Shown one piece after another: positions 51,010 through 59,412 of a stretch of DNA of 64,000 nt. The first letter of the stretch is position 1. Each line of letters opens with the position of its first letter. The stretch comes from CAVYXZ01 sp965223835 (GTDB lineage: Bacteria; Chloroflexota; Anaerolineae; Aggregatilineales; Phototrophicaceae): the NCBI GenBank assembly GCA_965223835.1, contig OZ245023.1, positions 372,001 to 436,000 of the forward strand, written 5' to 3'. Both the position numbers and the translations under genes were made by a program. The notes below the pieces were generated by a model. That model saw only the letters and a program-made list of their open reading frames with translations. It made no database searches and was not told the origin of the DNA.

Positions 51010-51453
51010 ATGGTCGAGAACGGGGCTTACGCAACTACAGCGCAAACACTGGTCCTCGATGATGACCAGACGTTTACTACCAATCTGAGTCAGGCCTTGC
51101 GGTCAAACGCCTTCTCGAACCGGATGTTGATTGCACCGCGTCGCCTGGGGCAAATGGCCGGGGAAGAAGTTGCGAATTTCCGCAGTTTCCTGCAAACTCA
51201 GGACACGAAACAGGTGGTTGAGCAGGGACGATCGCTGGCCTTGCAGGGATTAGGCCAGCCTTCCATTTTGAACATGGTGACTGCGCTGCGCCGCACCTGT
51301 CTGACCGGTGCCAACGAAACGATCAGCCCCCTGTTTGAACTTGCCGAGCAGTACACCAGCGCATTGCTAGAAGGTTATATGCAGGGGCGTGAGGAAGAAA
51401 TTTTCCAGGAACAAGAGCGCACCCGCAAGGCATATTTCCGCACTCAATCGTAA
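51010..51453 (+). CDS. Stand-alone helical sensor domain, RsbR N-terminal-like
   Basis: A 147-residue all-helical protein. From residue 25 it parallels residues 20-140 of the histidine kinase encoded next: LRPAQLRRVAEDEANALMAF there corresponds to IAPRRLGQMAGEEVANFRSF here. RASQGLGLPGILHILDAIK corresponds to LALQGLGQPSILNMVTALR, and both end in EQER(I/T)R. The domain type resembles the N-terminal sensory helices of RsbT co-antagonist proteins. As a free copy it could compete for the same ligand or form mixed dimers with the kinase. A terminator separates the two genes. Confidence 0.6.
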   Translation: MVENGAYATTAQTLVLDDDQTFTTNLSQALRSNAFSNRMLIAPRRLGQMAGEEVANFRSFLQTQDTKQVVEQGRSLALQGLGQPSILNMVTALRRTCLTGANETISPLFELAEQYTSALLEGYMQGREEEIFQEQERTRKAYFRTQS

Positions 51454-51474
51454 ACCTTCGCCGTGTATGTTGTG

Positions 51475-51506
51475 AATGCCTGCTCAATTATTTGAACAGG
51501 CATTTT
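51475..51506 (+). terminator. Rho-independent terminator
   Basis: AATGCCTG (51475-51482) pairs with CAGGCATT (51497-51504) with extra TCAA/TTGA pairing inside and a TTTTG tail. It ends the transcript of the methyltransferase and stand-alone sensor genes. Confidence 0.85.
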
Positions 51507-51545
51507 GTTCTTAAAAGATATTGACGATAGAAATGGAACAAGCGC

Positions 51546-53576
51546 ATGTTGGAACCCTCAATTGAAATGGCTGCCGACCACTTAATCGAGCACCAGGAAA
51601 TTCTGGTTGATCGTTTGCACCAGTCTTTACTGGACTTGATTTACGATCATCGTTCCTATCTGCGCCCCGCCCAACTACGACGGGTGGCCGAAGACGAAGC
51701 CAACGCGCTTATGGCTTTCGTGAAGACCGGCGAATTCGGCGATATTGAAGCCTATGCCGAAAAGCGGGCCAGCCAGGGCCTGGGACTGCCGGGCATTCTG
51801 CATATTCTGGATGCAATCAAAGCCTTCTGCCGGGAGTTTTTGCCCGATACCGACGAAGCCACCACTGTCGCCGTCAATCACTATGCCAATACCTATTTAC
51901 AGGCCTTTGTGAATGCCCGTGAAGCTGTCATCCTGAAAGAACAGGAACGCATTCGGGCGGCCCTGCAACGCTCGTTTAGCCACAACAATCTGTGGCTACA
52001 AACCGCGGCTGAGGTGTCGCGGGTGGCAACTTCAACGCTGAACCAGGATAAACTCCTGAGCGATTCGGTCAATCTGATTCGCGACTACTTCAATTTTCAC
52101 CATGTTGGCCTGTTCCTGGTGGATGATGCGCATGAACGAGCGATTCTAAGCGCCAGTAGTAGCGCCGTACCCATCCCGGATATGGATTTAGGCTATAGCC
52201 TGGAGGTCAATCACGATACGATGGTGGGCCAATGTATTCTGGACGGCAAAGCGCAGATTGCGGTTGATGTGGGCACTCGGAATTTTCGCCGGGATAGGGT
52301 CATTCTGGAAGATGCGCGCTCGGTCATGATGCTGCCATTGACGATGCGTGGGACGATCATTGGCGTGATCTTCATCCAGAGCACCCAGATCGCCTCGTTT
52401 GGCGACGATGACATCACGCGGCTCCAGACGGTTGCCGACCAGTTGACCAACGCCATCCAGAATGCGCGTCTCTATCACGAACTGGAAATCTATAGCCAGG
52501 GCCTGGAGAAAGCCGTGAAAGCCCGCACGATCGAATTGGAGCGGACGAAAGAGCGGGTAGAAGGCATTCTCAACAACAACCCGGACGCCATTTTGTTGCT
52601 CAGCGCTGAAGGCAATATTGAGCTGTGTAACACCGCCTTTTACGGCATGTTTGGTTATCGTGAAGACGAGATTCTTAATCTACCATTGTACACTTTGGTG
52701 GCCGAGGAATATGCCGAAACGGTACAGGAGCTGGTCCAGATGTGCTCCGATCAAGGTCAGTCGCACTGGTTCCAGGTGGTCGGCCAGCGCAAAGACGAAG
52801 ATACCTTTGATGCCGGCGCAGCGTTGGCGGCGATCACGAACGACGGCGTGACTAAAGCGCTGGTGTGCAGCCTGCGCAATATCACCGAACAGGTTCAGGC
52901 TGAAGAACAGATCAAAGCCTCGCTGCAGGAAAAAGAGGTATTGTTGCGCGAGATTCATCACCGGGTCAAAAACAATATGCAGGTGATTTCCAGTTTGCTG
53001 GCCTTGCAAGCAGGTTACACCGATGACCAGGCGGCGAACCAGATGTTCCGCGAGAGCCAGAATCGCATCCGGTCGATGGCGCTGGTTCACGAACTTCTCT
53101 ACCAGTCACGCGATCTGGCCCGCATCGATTTTGCCGAATACGTTCACAAGCTCACACAACACCTGCTGTATTCATATCTCACCGAACCGAGTCGGGTCAA
53201 ACTCGATATTATTTCCGGTCAGGTCTATTTAGACGTGGATATGGCGATCCCCTGCGGCCTGATTATCAACGAGTTGATCTCCAACTCGCTCAAGCACGCC
53301 TTCCCGGATAATCGTCAAGGCATTATTCAGGTGGAATTGTGGACTGATGACAAGGGCTTGCACACGATCATCGTGCGCGACAATGGTGTGGGCCTGGCCG
53401 AAGACCTCAACGTCCATCAAACGGAAACGCTGGGGCTGCAGTTGGTCACGAGTCTGGCCGGACAATTGAACGCGACGATTGGCCTGGACCGACACCAGGG
53501 CACGACGTTCGAAATTCGCTTTGCGCTGCCCGAAACCGAGAAAAATCAGCGCACCTTCGAAAAAATGATTTCGTAA
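51546..53576 (+). CDS. Histidine kinase with RsbR-like, GAF, PAS and HisKA_2 domains
   Basis: A 676-residue soluble kinase. Residues 1-145 are the helical sensor shared with the preceding stand-alone gene. About 160-320 is a GAF domain (LNQDKLLSDSVNLIRDYFNFHHVGLFLVDD), joined by a helix (KAVKARTIELERTKERVEGI) to a PAS domain (about 340-455). HisKA_2 has LREIHHRVKNNMQVISSLL (His471/472), and HATPase_c GLIINELISNSLKHAFPDNR and VRDNGVGL. HisKA_2 kinases typically phosphorylate separate receivers, so the stand-alone receivers upstream are plausible partners. The gene has its own start 93 bases after the previous stop, downstream of a terminator. Confidence 0.93.
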   Translation: MLEPSIEMAADHLIEHQEILVDRLHQSLLDLIYDHRSYLRPAQLRRVAEDEANALMAFVKTGEFGDIEAYAEKRASQGLGLPGILHILDAIKAFCREFLPDTDEATTVAVNHYANTYLQAFVNAREAVILKEQERIRAALQRSFSHNNLWLQTAAEVSRVATSTLNQDKLLSDSVNLIRDYFNFHHVGLFLVDDAHERAILSASSSAVPIPDMDLGYSLEVNHDTMVGQCILDGKAQIAVDVGTRNFRRDRVILEDARSVMMLPLTMRGTIIGVIFIQSTQIASFGDDDITRLQTVADQLTNAIQNARLYHELEIYSQGLEKAVKARTIELERTKERVEGILNNNPDAILLLSAEGNIELCNTAFYGMFGYREDEILNLPLYTLVAEEYAETVQELVQMCSDQGQSHWFQVVGQRKDEDTFDAGAALAAITNDGVTKALVCSLRNITEQVQAEEQIKASLQEKEVLLREIHHRVKNNMQVISSLLALQAGYTDDQAANQMFRESQNRIRSMALVHELLYQSRDLARIDFAEYVHKLTQHLLYSYLTEPSRVKLDIISGQVYLDVDMAIPCGLIINELISNSLKHAFPDNRQGIIQVELWTDDKGLHTIIVRDNGVGLAEDLNVHQTETLGLQLVTSLAGQLNATIGLDRHQGTTFEIRFALPETEKNQRTFEKMIS

Positions 53577-53578
53577 GG

Positions 53579-54346
53579 TCACTCACCGCTCGGTTTATAC
53601 GCTTCGATGAGATAGGTTCGCGCCTCGAAAATGAGTTCTTCGCCTGCATCAAGCCGGGCTTGCAGGCCAAAAAGTTGTTCAGTATAGCGCTTCACTGCGA
53701 AGTCAGGCACTGACCAGGGAATTGTCTTGAGATAGAAGACAATCGCCCCCACATCGGTAAAATGCAAATTGCCCTGCCAGTCCTGGACATCAACGATTTC
53801 CAACCCCTCAGCTTTCAGGCGACTGACGTATTTTTCCGGCACCGAGTCCGGCCATTGGGGTGTCGCGCCGAACACCGCCAGCAGATCCTGTGCCCACAGG
53901 CCATGCACCTGTTTGGTTAAGAACGTACCGCCCGGCTTGAGGATTCGCGCTACGTCGGCGGCGTAAAACGCGCCATGCCGATTCAGCACCAGATCAAACG
54001 TTGCATCAGCTAACGGAATTGGTGTGAAATCGCTCGACTCCATCGAAACAACCGCCACCCCCAGCGGTCCTAAGCGGTCTTGCGCCAGCGTGATGTTGGG
54101 TGGATACCCCTCGGTGACGACGACTTGTTGCGGCCAATGATCGCGCAGTTCCAGTAATTTTTCGCCGCCACCGGTATCCATATCCAGCACCGATTCGGCT
54201 TGCTGCATCAATGCCGCCGCCCGCGCCATGTAATCCCAGGGCGGTTGGTCCTCAATCATGCGCCCGGCGACGTGTTTGAAGTCCCAACCGGCGAACGGCT
54301 CCTGTTCTTCCAGTAACCACTTTTTGAGTAAAGCATCCCGGTTCAT
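53579..54346 (-). CDS. Class I SAM-dependent methyltransferase
   Basis: A 255-residue Rossmann methyltransferase. SVLDMDTGGGEKLLELRDHW is motif I, VVVTEGYPPNITLAQDRL motif II, and FDLVLNRHGAFYAADVARILKPGGTFLTKQV motifs IV-V. This subgroup (FAGWDFKHVAGRM near the start) is common in Chloroflexota and Firmicutes as uncharacterised methyltransferases. The ATG at 54346 is chosen; the extension to 54436 is the out-of-frame end of the upstream gene. The gene follows the frameshifted membrane protein by 17 bases and is convergent with the histidine kinase. Confidence 0.8.
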   Translation of the reverse strand: MNRDALLKKWLLEEQEPFAGWDFKHVAGRMIEDQPPWDYMARAAALMQQAESVLDMDTGGGEKLLELRDHWPQQVVVTEGYPPNITLAQDRLGPLGVAVVSMESSDFTPIPLADATFDLVLNRHGAFYAADVARILKPGGTFLTKQVHGLWAQDLLAVFGATPQWPDSVPEKYVSRLKAEGLEIVDVQDWQGNLHFTDVGAIVFYLKTIPWSVPDFAVKRYTEQLFGLQARLDAGEELIFEARTYLIEAYKPSGE

Positions 54347-54362
54347 TGAGTTACCATTCACT

Positions 54363-54853
54363 TTATCGTTTGCGTTCGATTGACAAGATGGTGGGTCCAC
54401 TGCGCAGCGTCGTGTGGTAGAAGGTGTATTCGGCACCGGGATTCAAGGCGCTTATCAAGTCGTCGTAAGACAAGAAATTTTGATCGCCGATTTCGATGCT
54501 GACGTACCGGTTGCCATTAGACGAAAATTGATAAGCCATGCGCGGTATGCCATTACCTGACGGACATCCTCGGCAGGCGCCGAGCCGATGGAGCGGGTAA
54601 GCTTAACAAACAGCAGCAACAGCGGCACACCAACAATCAGGATAACCAACACCCCCCAGGGCTGCGGCATCAGCAACCCGATGAACAGAAACGCTCCTCC
54701 CAGACCGAGCATCAGCATCAACATATTGCGAACATAGTCACGCCGCGCACTGGTCAGAACATCGCGCTGATAAGGAGATATTTGACCGCGACGATTGTAG
54801 ATCAGATCCTGTTCCGTGGGATGCAGTGGCCGGAGTGTGGACTTATCACGCAT
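54363..54853 (-). pseudogene. Two-helix membrane protein gene with a -1 frameshift
   Basis: The minus-strand frame from 54853 reads MRDKSTLRPLHPTEQDLIYN, two adjoining membrane helices (MLMLMLGLGGAFLFIGLLM and WGVLVILIVGVPLLLLFV) and EDVRQV, then turns into a low-quality tail ending at 54455. In another frame the sequence continues sensibly as NGIPRMAYQFSSNGNRYVSI and then SYDDLISALNPGAEYTFYHT, ending RKR at 54363. One missing base near 54552 explains this, in GTAATGG. The intact product would be about 163 residues: two membrane helices and a cytoplasmic or outer beta domain. Family unknown. It may be a sequencing error rather than decay, since the downstream frame is clean. Confidence 0.6.
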
Positions 54854-54941
54854 TTTTCAAATCTCTGCTAACCGGTTCCACGCGCAGCTTAGCATAAAAC
54901 TATTGCTGAAGCAGCAGGTTAAAGGTCAGGGCTGGTTCTTG

Positions 54942-55817
54942 TTAAACATACTCAGCCATCCCTGCCTCAAATGCTTCGCGGTCATCGTGTTCGACGCCGA
55001 ACAGCGCTTCTTCCAGCGCGAACGTGCCAAAGTGAAAACGCACTCGCTCCATCATGTCCGCAATTTCCGGGTACGTCGCCTCGCAGCGCCGCAGGAACGC
55101 TTCACCATAGCCCGCTGTTGAGTAAATCCCGGCACAATCCACTGCCGGGTCGCCCAGCCCGGCTCCACCAAAATCTAGCACGCCCGTCATCTTCTGTGCC
55201 TGCGGATCATACAGCAAATTGATGGTGCCAAAATCGCCGTGGCGGAGCGCGGGGGTGAAAGCGTATTTCCCGGTCTGACTGAGATAATCCGCAAAGTGGG
55301 CCGTGACCTGTTCGCAAGCATCGGGGCGCATGTGTTGATAGAGTTTGGCCCGAATACGCTGAAACATATCACGGTACTGTTCCACTGTATCAACGAATTG
55401 TAGCTCTGCATCAATTGCCGACGCGGGCACCTGATGCAGCGCCTTGAGGAATGTGCCGATCTGCCCGGCGATGCGATCCAGCACGCGCTCATCAGTGATG
55501 CTTTGTACCGTCTCGCGCCACAGCGGATCGCCAAGAATCAATTCATAGCCGATGAAGGCCTTACCAACTGCCAGCGGTTCAAATGCCTTGTAAATCGGAT
55601 TCGGAATCGGCAATGGTAAGCGCCCTTGCAAACTTTCCAGAATCGCGGCCTCATTGGGCAGTGCATCAAGATATTGCGCATAACGCGGGAAGCGAAAGAT
55701 CAGCGCATCGTTGACGATCACAACCGCGCTATACTGGCCCAGGTCGTTCAGTTCGGTTTTCTCGATGTGTAAGTCAGGGTAACGGGCTTGAATTTCGGCC
55801 ACATTATCGGCAAGCAT
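54942..55817 (-). CDS. APH-family phosphotransferase
   Basis: A 291-residue kinase of the aminoglycoside phosphotransferase family. ALRHGDFGTINLLYD is the Brenner catalytic loop (H-G-D-x-x-x-x-N), LDFGGAGLGDPAVDCAG the Mg-binding segment, and YQAVV/ALIFRFPRYAQ the nucleotide-binding Lys/Arg region. Such proteins phosphorylate antibiotics, sugars or other small molecules; no resistance context is visible. It is not possible to name a substrate. Confidence 0.82.
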   Translation of the reverse strand: MLADNVAEIQARYPDLHIEKTELNDLGQYSAVVIVNDALIFRFPRYAQYLDALPNEAAILESLQGRLPLPIPNPIYKAFEPLAVGKAFIGYELILGDPLWRETVQSITDERVLDRIAGQIGTFLKALHQVPASAIDAELQFVDTVEQYRDMFQRIRAKLYQHMRPDACEQVTAHFADYLSQTGKYAFTPALRHGDFGTINLLYDPQAQKMTGVLDFGGAGLGDPAVDCAGIYSTAGYGEAFLRRCEATYPEIADMMERVRFHFGTFALEEALFGVEHDDREAFEAGMAEYV

Positions 55818-56002
55818 TGCAATCTTCTCCCAGAGAAGGTGTCAAGTGAAAAGAGACTACGAGAGTCCAAAAGATATTTCTACACATATCTATAGTTTAC
55901 CTCATTTGAAATTGAAGTGATAATTTGATCGTTCTAACACTTTGCTGGCAATGGCTTTTTGACAACTTTCTTGCCATACCTCACCACTGAATCGTCAATT
56001 TC

Positions 56003-56011
56003 TGCTATGCT
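56003..56011 (+). promoter_or_regulatory. Extended -10 promoter of the second GT-C gene
   Basis: TGCTATGCT (TG-N-TATGCT) is 41 bases before the ATG at 56053. Confidence 0.4.
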
Positions 56012-56052
56012 ATCCCGGAAACGACCAACTGGAAACCAACGACTGACATCCC

Positions 56053-57651
56053 ATGACGCAAGAAATCCGCCGCCTGATGCTGACGATCGTATTGTTCCTG
56101 TTCGTCACAACCCTGCCCTACTGGTTTGCCTACCTGTCCACCCCGCCGGACAAACAGTTCATGGGCGTGGTTATCAACACCGCCGATTCATTCCAGTATT
56201 TTGCCTGGATGCGGGCCGCGCAATCGCAATGGCTGGTCGCCAATCCGTTGACACCCGAACCCACCGCCGCCGTTCACTGGCACGCCCAGAGCGCTATACA
56301 GGGCCGCTTGCAGGCGCTAACCGGCTGGGATTACACCGTCCTCCACCAGATCACGCGTTTGATCGGCGGAGCGGTGGCCGTTATCGGCATCTATGCCCTG
56401 TGCCGGGTGATTTTTGCCGATGTTCGACAACGCTGGGCGGCGTGCTTGATCGCGGTGTGGGGCGCAGGGTTAGGCTGGATACTGGTGATTATCTCGCAAT
56501 TAACGCAACCCAACGGCGATCTCCTATTCCCAGCAGCCACCTATACGTTTGAGACCAATACGTTTTATACCGTCATGGCGGGCAGCGGCCTGAATTATGG
56601 CATCATGGCGGCACTGTTCGGGCTGGTGATTATCGGGCAAAAAACAGAGCAATTGCGCTATGCCTGGCTTGCTGGTGTTCTGGCGCTGGTGATGGGCACC
56701 CAACAGACCTACCTGCTCATCATTGTTTATGCCGTGCTCGGGCTTAACGCGCTTATCCTCTGGATACAGCAGCGGGCGCTTCCCTGGTACGCCATAAAAT
56801 TTGGCGTGATCGTCGCGGCATTATCGATCTGGACTCCACTCTACACGCTCTACTACACATCGGTCGATCCGCAATGGAAGGCGGTCCTCGATCAGTTCGA
56901 TAACGCCGGGGTGTGGACCCCACCGCCCTTGCAACTGGTTGTCTTGCTGGGCATTAGCTGGCTACTGGCGCTGGGCGCACTGCCGACATTATGGCGGCGC
57001 AACGACACAACCCACACGCTGCTGCAGGCGTGGTTCGTGGCCTACTTCGGGTTGATCTATCTGCCGGTCAACTTTCAGGTGCATTTGCTCATCGGCTGGC
57101 AAATCGTCGCGGCGATTTTGGCCGTCATCACCTTACACGCGCATATCCTGCCCTGGCTCCAACGTCGCTTCAAGTGGCAGAGTTTAGAACGAATGCTGGC
57201 GGTTCTGCTGGTGTTGAGCGTCCTGCCCACCAATGTATACCTGCTGGCCTGGCGCGTGCTGGACTTGAACCGGGCGTCGCTCCCTTACTACTTACCCCAG
57301 GATACGGTCGCGGCGCTGGAATATCTCGAATCCCAGGTCACGTCAGATGATGTGGTGCTGGCAAGCCTTGATGTGGGGCAGTTCGTCCCAACCCTAACCG
57401 GAGCACGCTCATTTGTAGGGCATTGGGCACAAACACTCGATTTCTTCGACAAACAGGCGCAGGTCCAAGCGTTTTTTACCGCCAGCACCACATCGGAAAG
57501 TCGTCAGCAATTACTCAGCGAATACGGCGTGGACTACGTGCTCCACACGCCCGTTGAGACCTCCCTCGGTACGTTTGATCCCGCCATCAGCCCCCTGCTG
57601 CGCGAGGTGTTTGCCAACGACAGTGTACGGATTTATGCCGTGCAAAACTAA
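56053..57651 (+). CDS. GT-C-like glycosyltransferase/polymerase membrane protein
   Basis: A 532-residue protein with about eleven membrane helices. The first outer loop holds NTADSFQYFAWMRAAQSQWL and the second FNxGL-like segments, as in GT-C family enzymes whose catalytic acidic residue follows helix 1. A short outer C-terminal domain (about 420-532) carries DTVAALEYLESQVTSDDVVLAS and VGHWAQTLDFFDKQAQVQ. Related proteins are numerous in Chloroflexota and likely use polyprenyl-phosphate sugars. No other polysaccharide gene is adjacent, so its product is unknown. Confidence 0.75.
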   Translation: MTQEIRRLMLTIVLFLFVTTLPYWFAYLSTPPDKQFMGVVINTADSFQYFAWMRAAQSQWLVANPLTPEPTAAVHWHAQSAIQGRLQALTGWDYTVLHQITRLIGGAVAVIGIYALCRVIFADVRQRWAACLIAVWGAGLGWILVIISQLTQPNGDLLFPAATYTFETNTFYTVMAGSGLNYGIMAALFGLVIIGQKTEQLRYAWLAGVLALVMGTQQTYLLIIVYAVLGLNALILWIQQRALPWYAIKFGVIVAALSIWTPLYTLYYTSVDPQWKAVLDQFDNAGVWTPPPLQLVVLLGISWLLALGALPTLWRRNDTTHTLLQAWFVAYFGLIYLPVNFQVHLLIGWQIVAAILAVITLHAHILPWLQRRFKWQSLERMLAVLLVLSVLPTNVYLLAWRVLDLNRASLPYYLPQDTVAALEYLESQVTSDDVVLASLDVGQFVPTLTGARSFVGHWAQTLDFFDKQAQVQAFFTASTTSESRQQLLSEYGVDYVLHTPVETSLGTFDPAISPLLREVFANDSVRIYAVQN

Positions 57652-57753
57652 GTTTTTACAGTCTGTTTACACTTATTGCCGCAATGATAACCTTTTGTTA
57701 GTTCGTTTAGGCTATCCTAATGACATCTATAAACGCTGATATTAAGGTATTCC

Positions 57754-58104
57754 ATGACCACTGAAACCTTCACCGACCGCTGGAATAAAACCGACAACAA
57801 AGCACTCTACGCCTGGCGCACGCTGGATGCCCATCTGCGTTTGGATAGTACGCTGTTCGACGACTGGCTCTACAACACGCTGGGTGAAGACGGCCTCATT
57901 GAACTGGCCCGCCAGTACGTGCCCGAATATAAACCGAGCCAACCGTTCACTTACGGTCAGGTTTCACGCGCCTACAAGTTACCGGTGAAGGATGCGACCG
58001 GTCATATGGGCATCGGCAACCCGGACACCGCTCTGTTGAAAATTATGCAGCGCTACGAACCCGAAGCGACCACCGACTCAATCTGGACGCCGCTGGGCAA
58101 CTAA
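57754..58104 (+). CDS. Hypothetical protein
   Basis: A 116-residue soluble protein, family not recognised. It begins FTDRWNKTDNKALYAWRTLDAHLRLDS and ends EPEATTDSIWTPLGN; a helical N-terminal half is followed by FTYGQVSRAYKLPVKDATGH and GIGNPDTALLKIMQR. It has a good start and a strong terminator, so it is expressed as a single-gene unit. Confidence 0.6.
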   Translation: MTTETFTDRWNKTDNKALYAWRTLDAHLRLDSTLFDDWLYNTLGEDGLIELARQYVPEYKPSQPFTYGQVSRAYKLPVKDATGHMGIGNPDTALLKIMQRYEPEATTDSIWTPLGN

Positions 58105-58129
58105 TCCTACAGCGCAAGCAACGAATACA

Positions 58130-58152
58130 GGGGCCAGCGTTCGGCCCCTTTT
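58130..58152 (+). terminator. Rho-independent terminator
   Basis: GGGGCC (58130-58135) and GGCCCC (58143-58148) form a perfect stem with a 7-base loop and TTTT tail, 26 bases after the stop of the hypothetical gene. Confidence 0.9.
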
Positions 58153-58245
58153 GATTCTCGTAGACTGGTTACTCACCATGCGCAATTGAGCGGAAACAAG
58201 GGCTGTATTTGCCTATGAGAGCCAGCGACTCGGCAAAGCGACAGG

Positions 58246-58842
58246 TCAAACATGGGTAAGAGCGCGCATCAAAGCGTAGATAGTGTTCTTCAAGGCAGTG
58301 ACATACGCCTGTTTTCCGACCCAATCATCGGGTATTGGTGTGACGATGGGTCGGAAATGGTGGTGGCCCCACAAAGCCGCACGAAAAGAACGCAGCAAAG
58401 TGGCAAATGACCAGCGGCCAGACCTACGCCACCAGCAGGTGGGGACATCGGGGGCACGCGCCAGGCCAAAGGTGCGGAAGCCCGTCAGCAGTAACAGTGA
58501 GTAAACCCAGGCACTCCATTGCACCCAGAGAGCAGCGGCTTTGGGATTGAAGCATTGTTTATGGCCCAAGCCAAAGGTGGTTTTGAGTTCACGGTGAGCG
58601 ACCTCGACTGCCCAACGCTGCCAGGCCCAGAAGAGCAGCGTTACGCCATCCGGCAGATGCTGCCATAACTGGAGATTGTCGTAATGCCCATCGCCCACGA
58701 ATAATAGCGCTTGCCCAGGACGCTCGTGGGCCACAAACTGCTGTCGCAGCCAATTCAGAAATTGTACACTCGCGTGCCACTCTTTGAGCGGCGCTACCGT
58801 CTGGGGTTGGCTTTTCGCGGTAAAGGCTGGCAGCCAACGCAA
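58246..58842 (-). pseudogene. Transposase C-terminal fragment (DDE type)
   Basis: A frame starting MRWLPAFTAKSQPQTVAPLK continues with LFVGDGHYDNLQLWQHLPDG, the second catalytic Asp region of DDE transposases. It then jumps directly to RWAVEVAHRELKTTFGLGHK, where the catalytic Glu sits. The stretch that normally separates these two regions (of the order of a hundred residues) is missing, so the gene has an internal deletion. The remainder (KAAALWVQWSAWVYSLLLLT...) is a normal C-terminus. It cannot be active. Confidence 0.75.
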
Positions 58843-58869
58843 GGGAATGGCGGGGTGTAGCCGTTTTCC

Positions 58870-59265
58870 TCAGGCACCAGCCAACTGCCATTGAACCAGC
58901 GCTGGGCCACCTGCCCCCTCTATCTTGCGACTGCTGCGCGGCGTTTGGGTTGCATCCCCCGCCACCACATTGAGATCATCTAGCGACACCTGCTGCAAGC
59001 TCTCAGTAAACAGCCCGGCACTGGCTGCCTCATATTTGAATCGTCCGTCACTGAATAGCCAATACCATGCGCTCCGGTCCTGCTCCGTCAGTCCCAGACT
59101 CATGAGCATCTGCGTGATGGTATACCGCCCAAATGTGAATAATTCCGCCAGCTCCAGCCGCTCCAGCCGCTCGCGCACCCGCTGCTGATCCGCTATCCCT
59201 GGTTGCGTACTTATGAGATTAAATAGATTCTTGAGGAGTTCGGTGTTTTGCGGGATAGTTGTCAT
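58870..59265 (-). pseudogene. Transposase N-terminal fragment
   Basis: MTTIPQNTELLKNLFNLIST through GLTEQDRSAWYWLFSDGRF to VVAGDATQTPRSSRKIEG is the N-terminal part of the same IS transposase family, including the first catalytic Asp in GDATQTPRS. The frame is broken shortly after (GAGGPALVQWQLAGA then stop), and the next piece continues in other frames to join the C-terminal fragment. Together they show at least one frameshift plus one deletion. Confidence 0.75.
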
Positions 59266-59412
59266 GGGACGCCTTCTCGTTTTGCTGTTTATTCACAACT
59301 CAGCTTTTAACGAAAAGGCGTTCTTTTTACCAAAACTGCCAGACTCCAGCGATGCTGCGTCGAGTCACCCCTACGCTTTTCGCTCAAATGCATCTCAAAT
59401 GTATAAGGTGAG

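Noticed and set aside
54942..55817. Antibiotic resistance gene
   Set aside because: APH-fold kinases are widespread housekeeping or unknown enzymes; no resistance-type context or specific aminoglycoside signature is visible.
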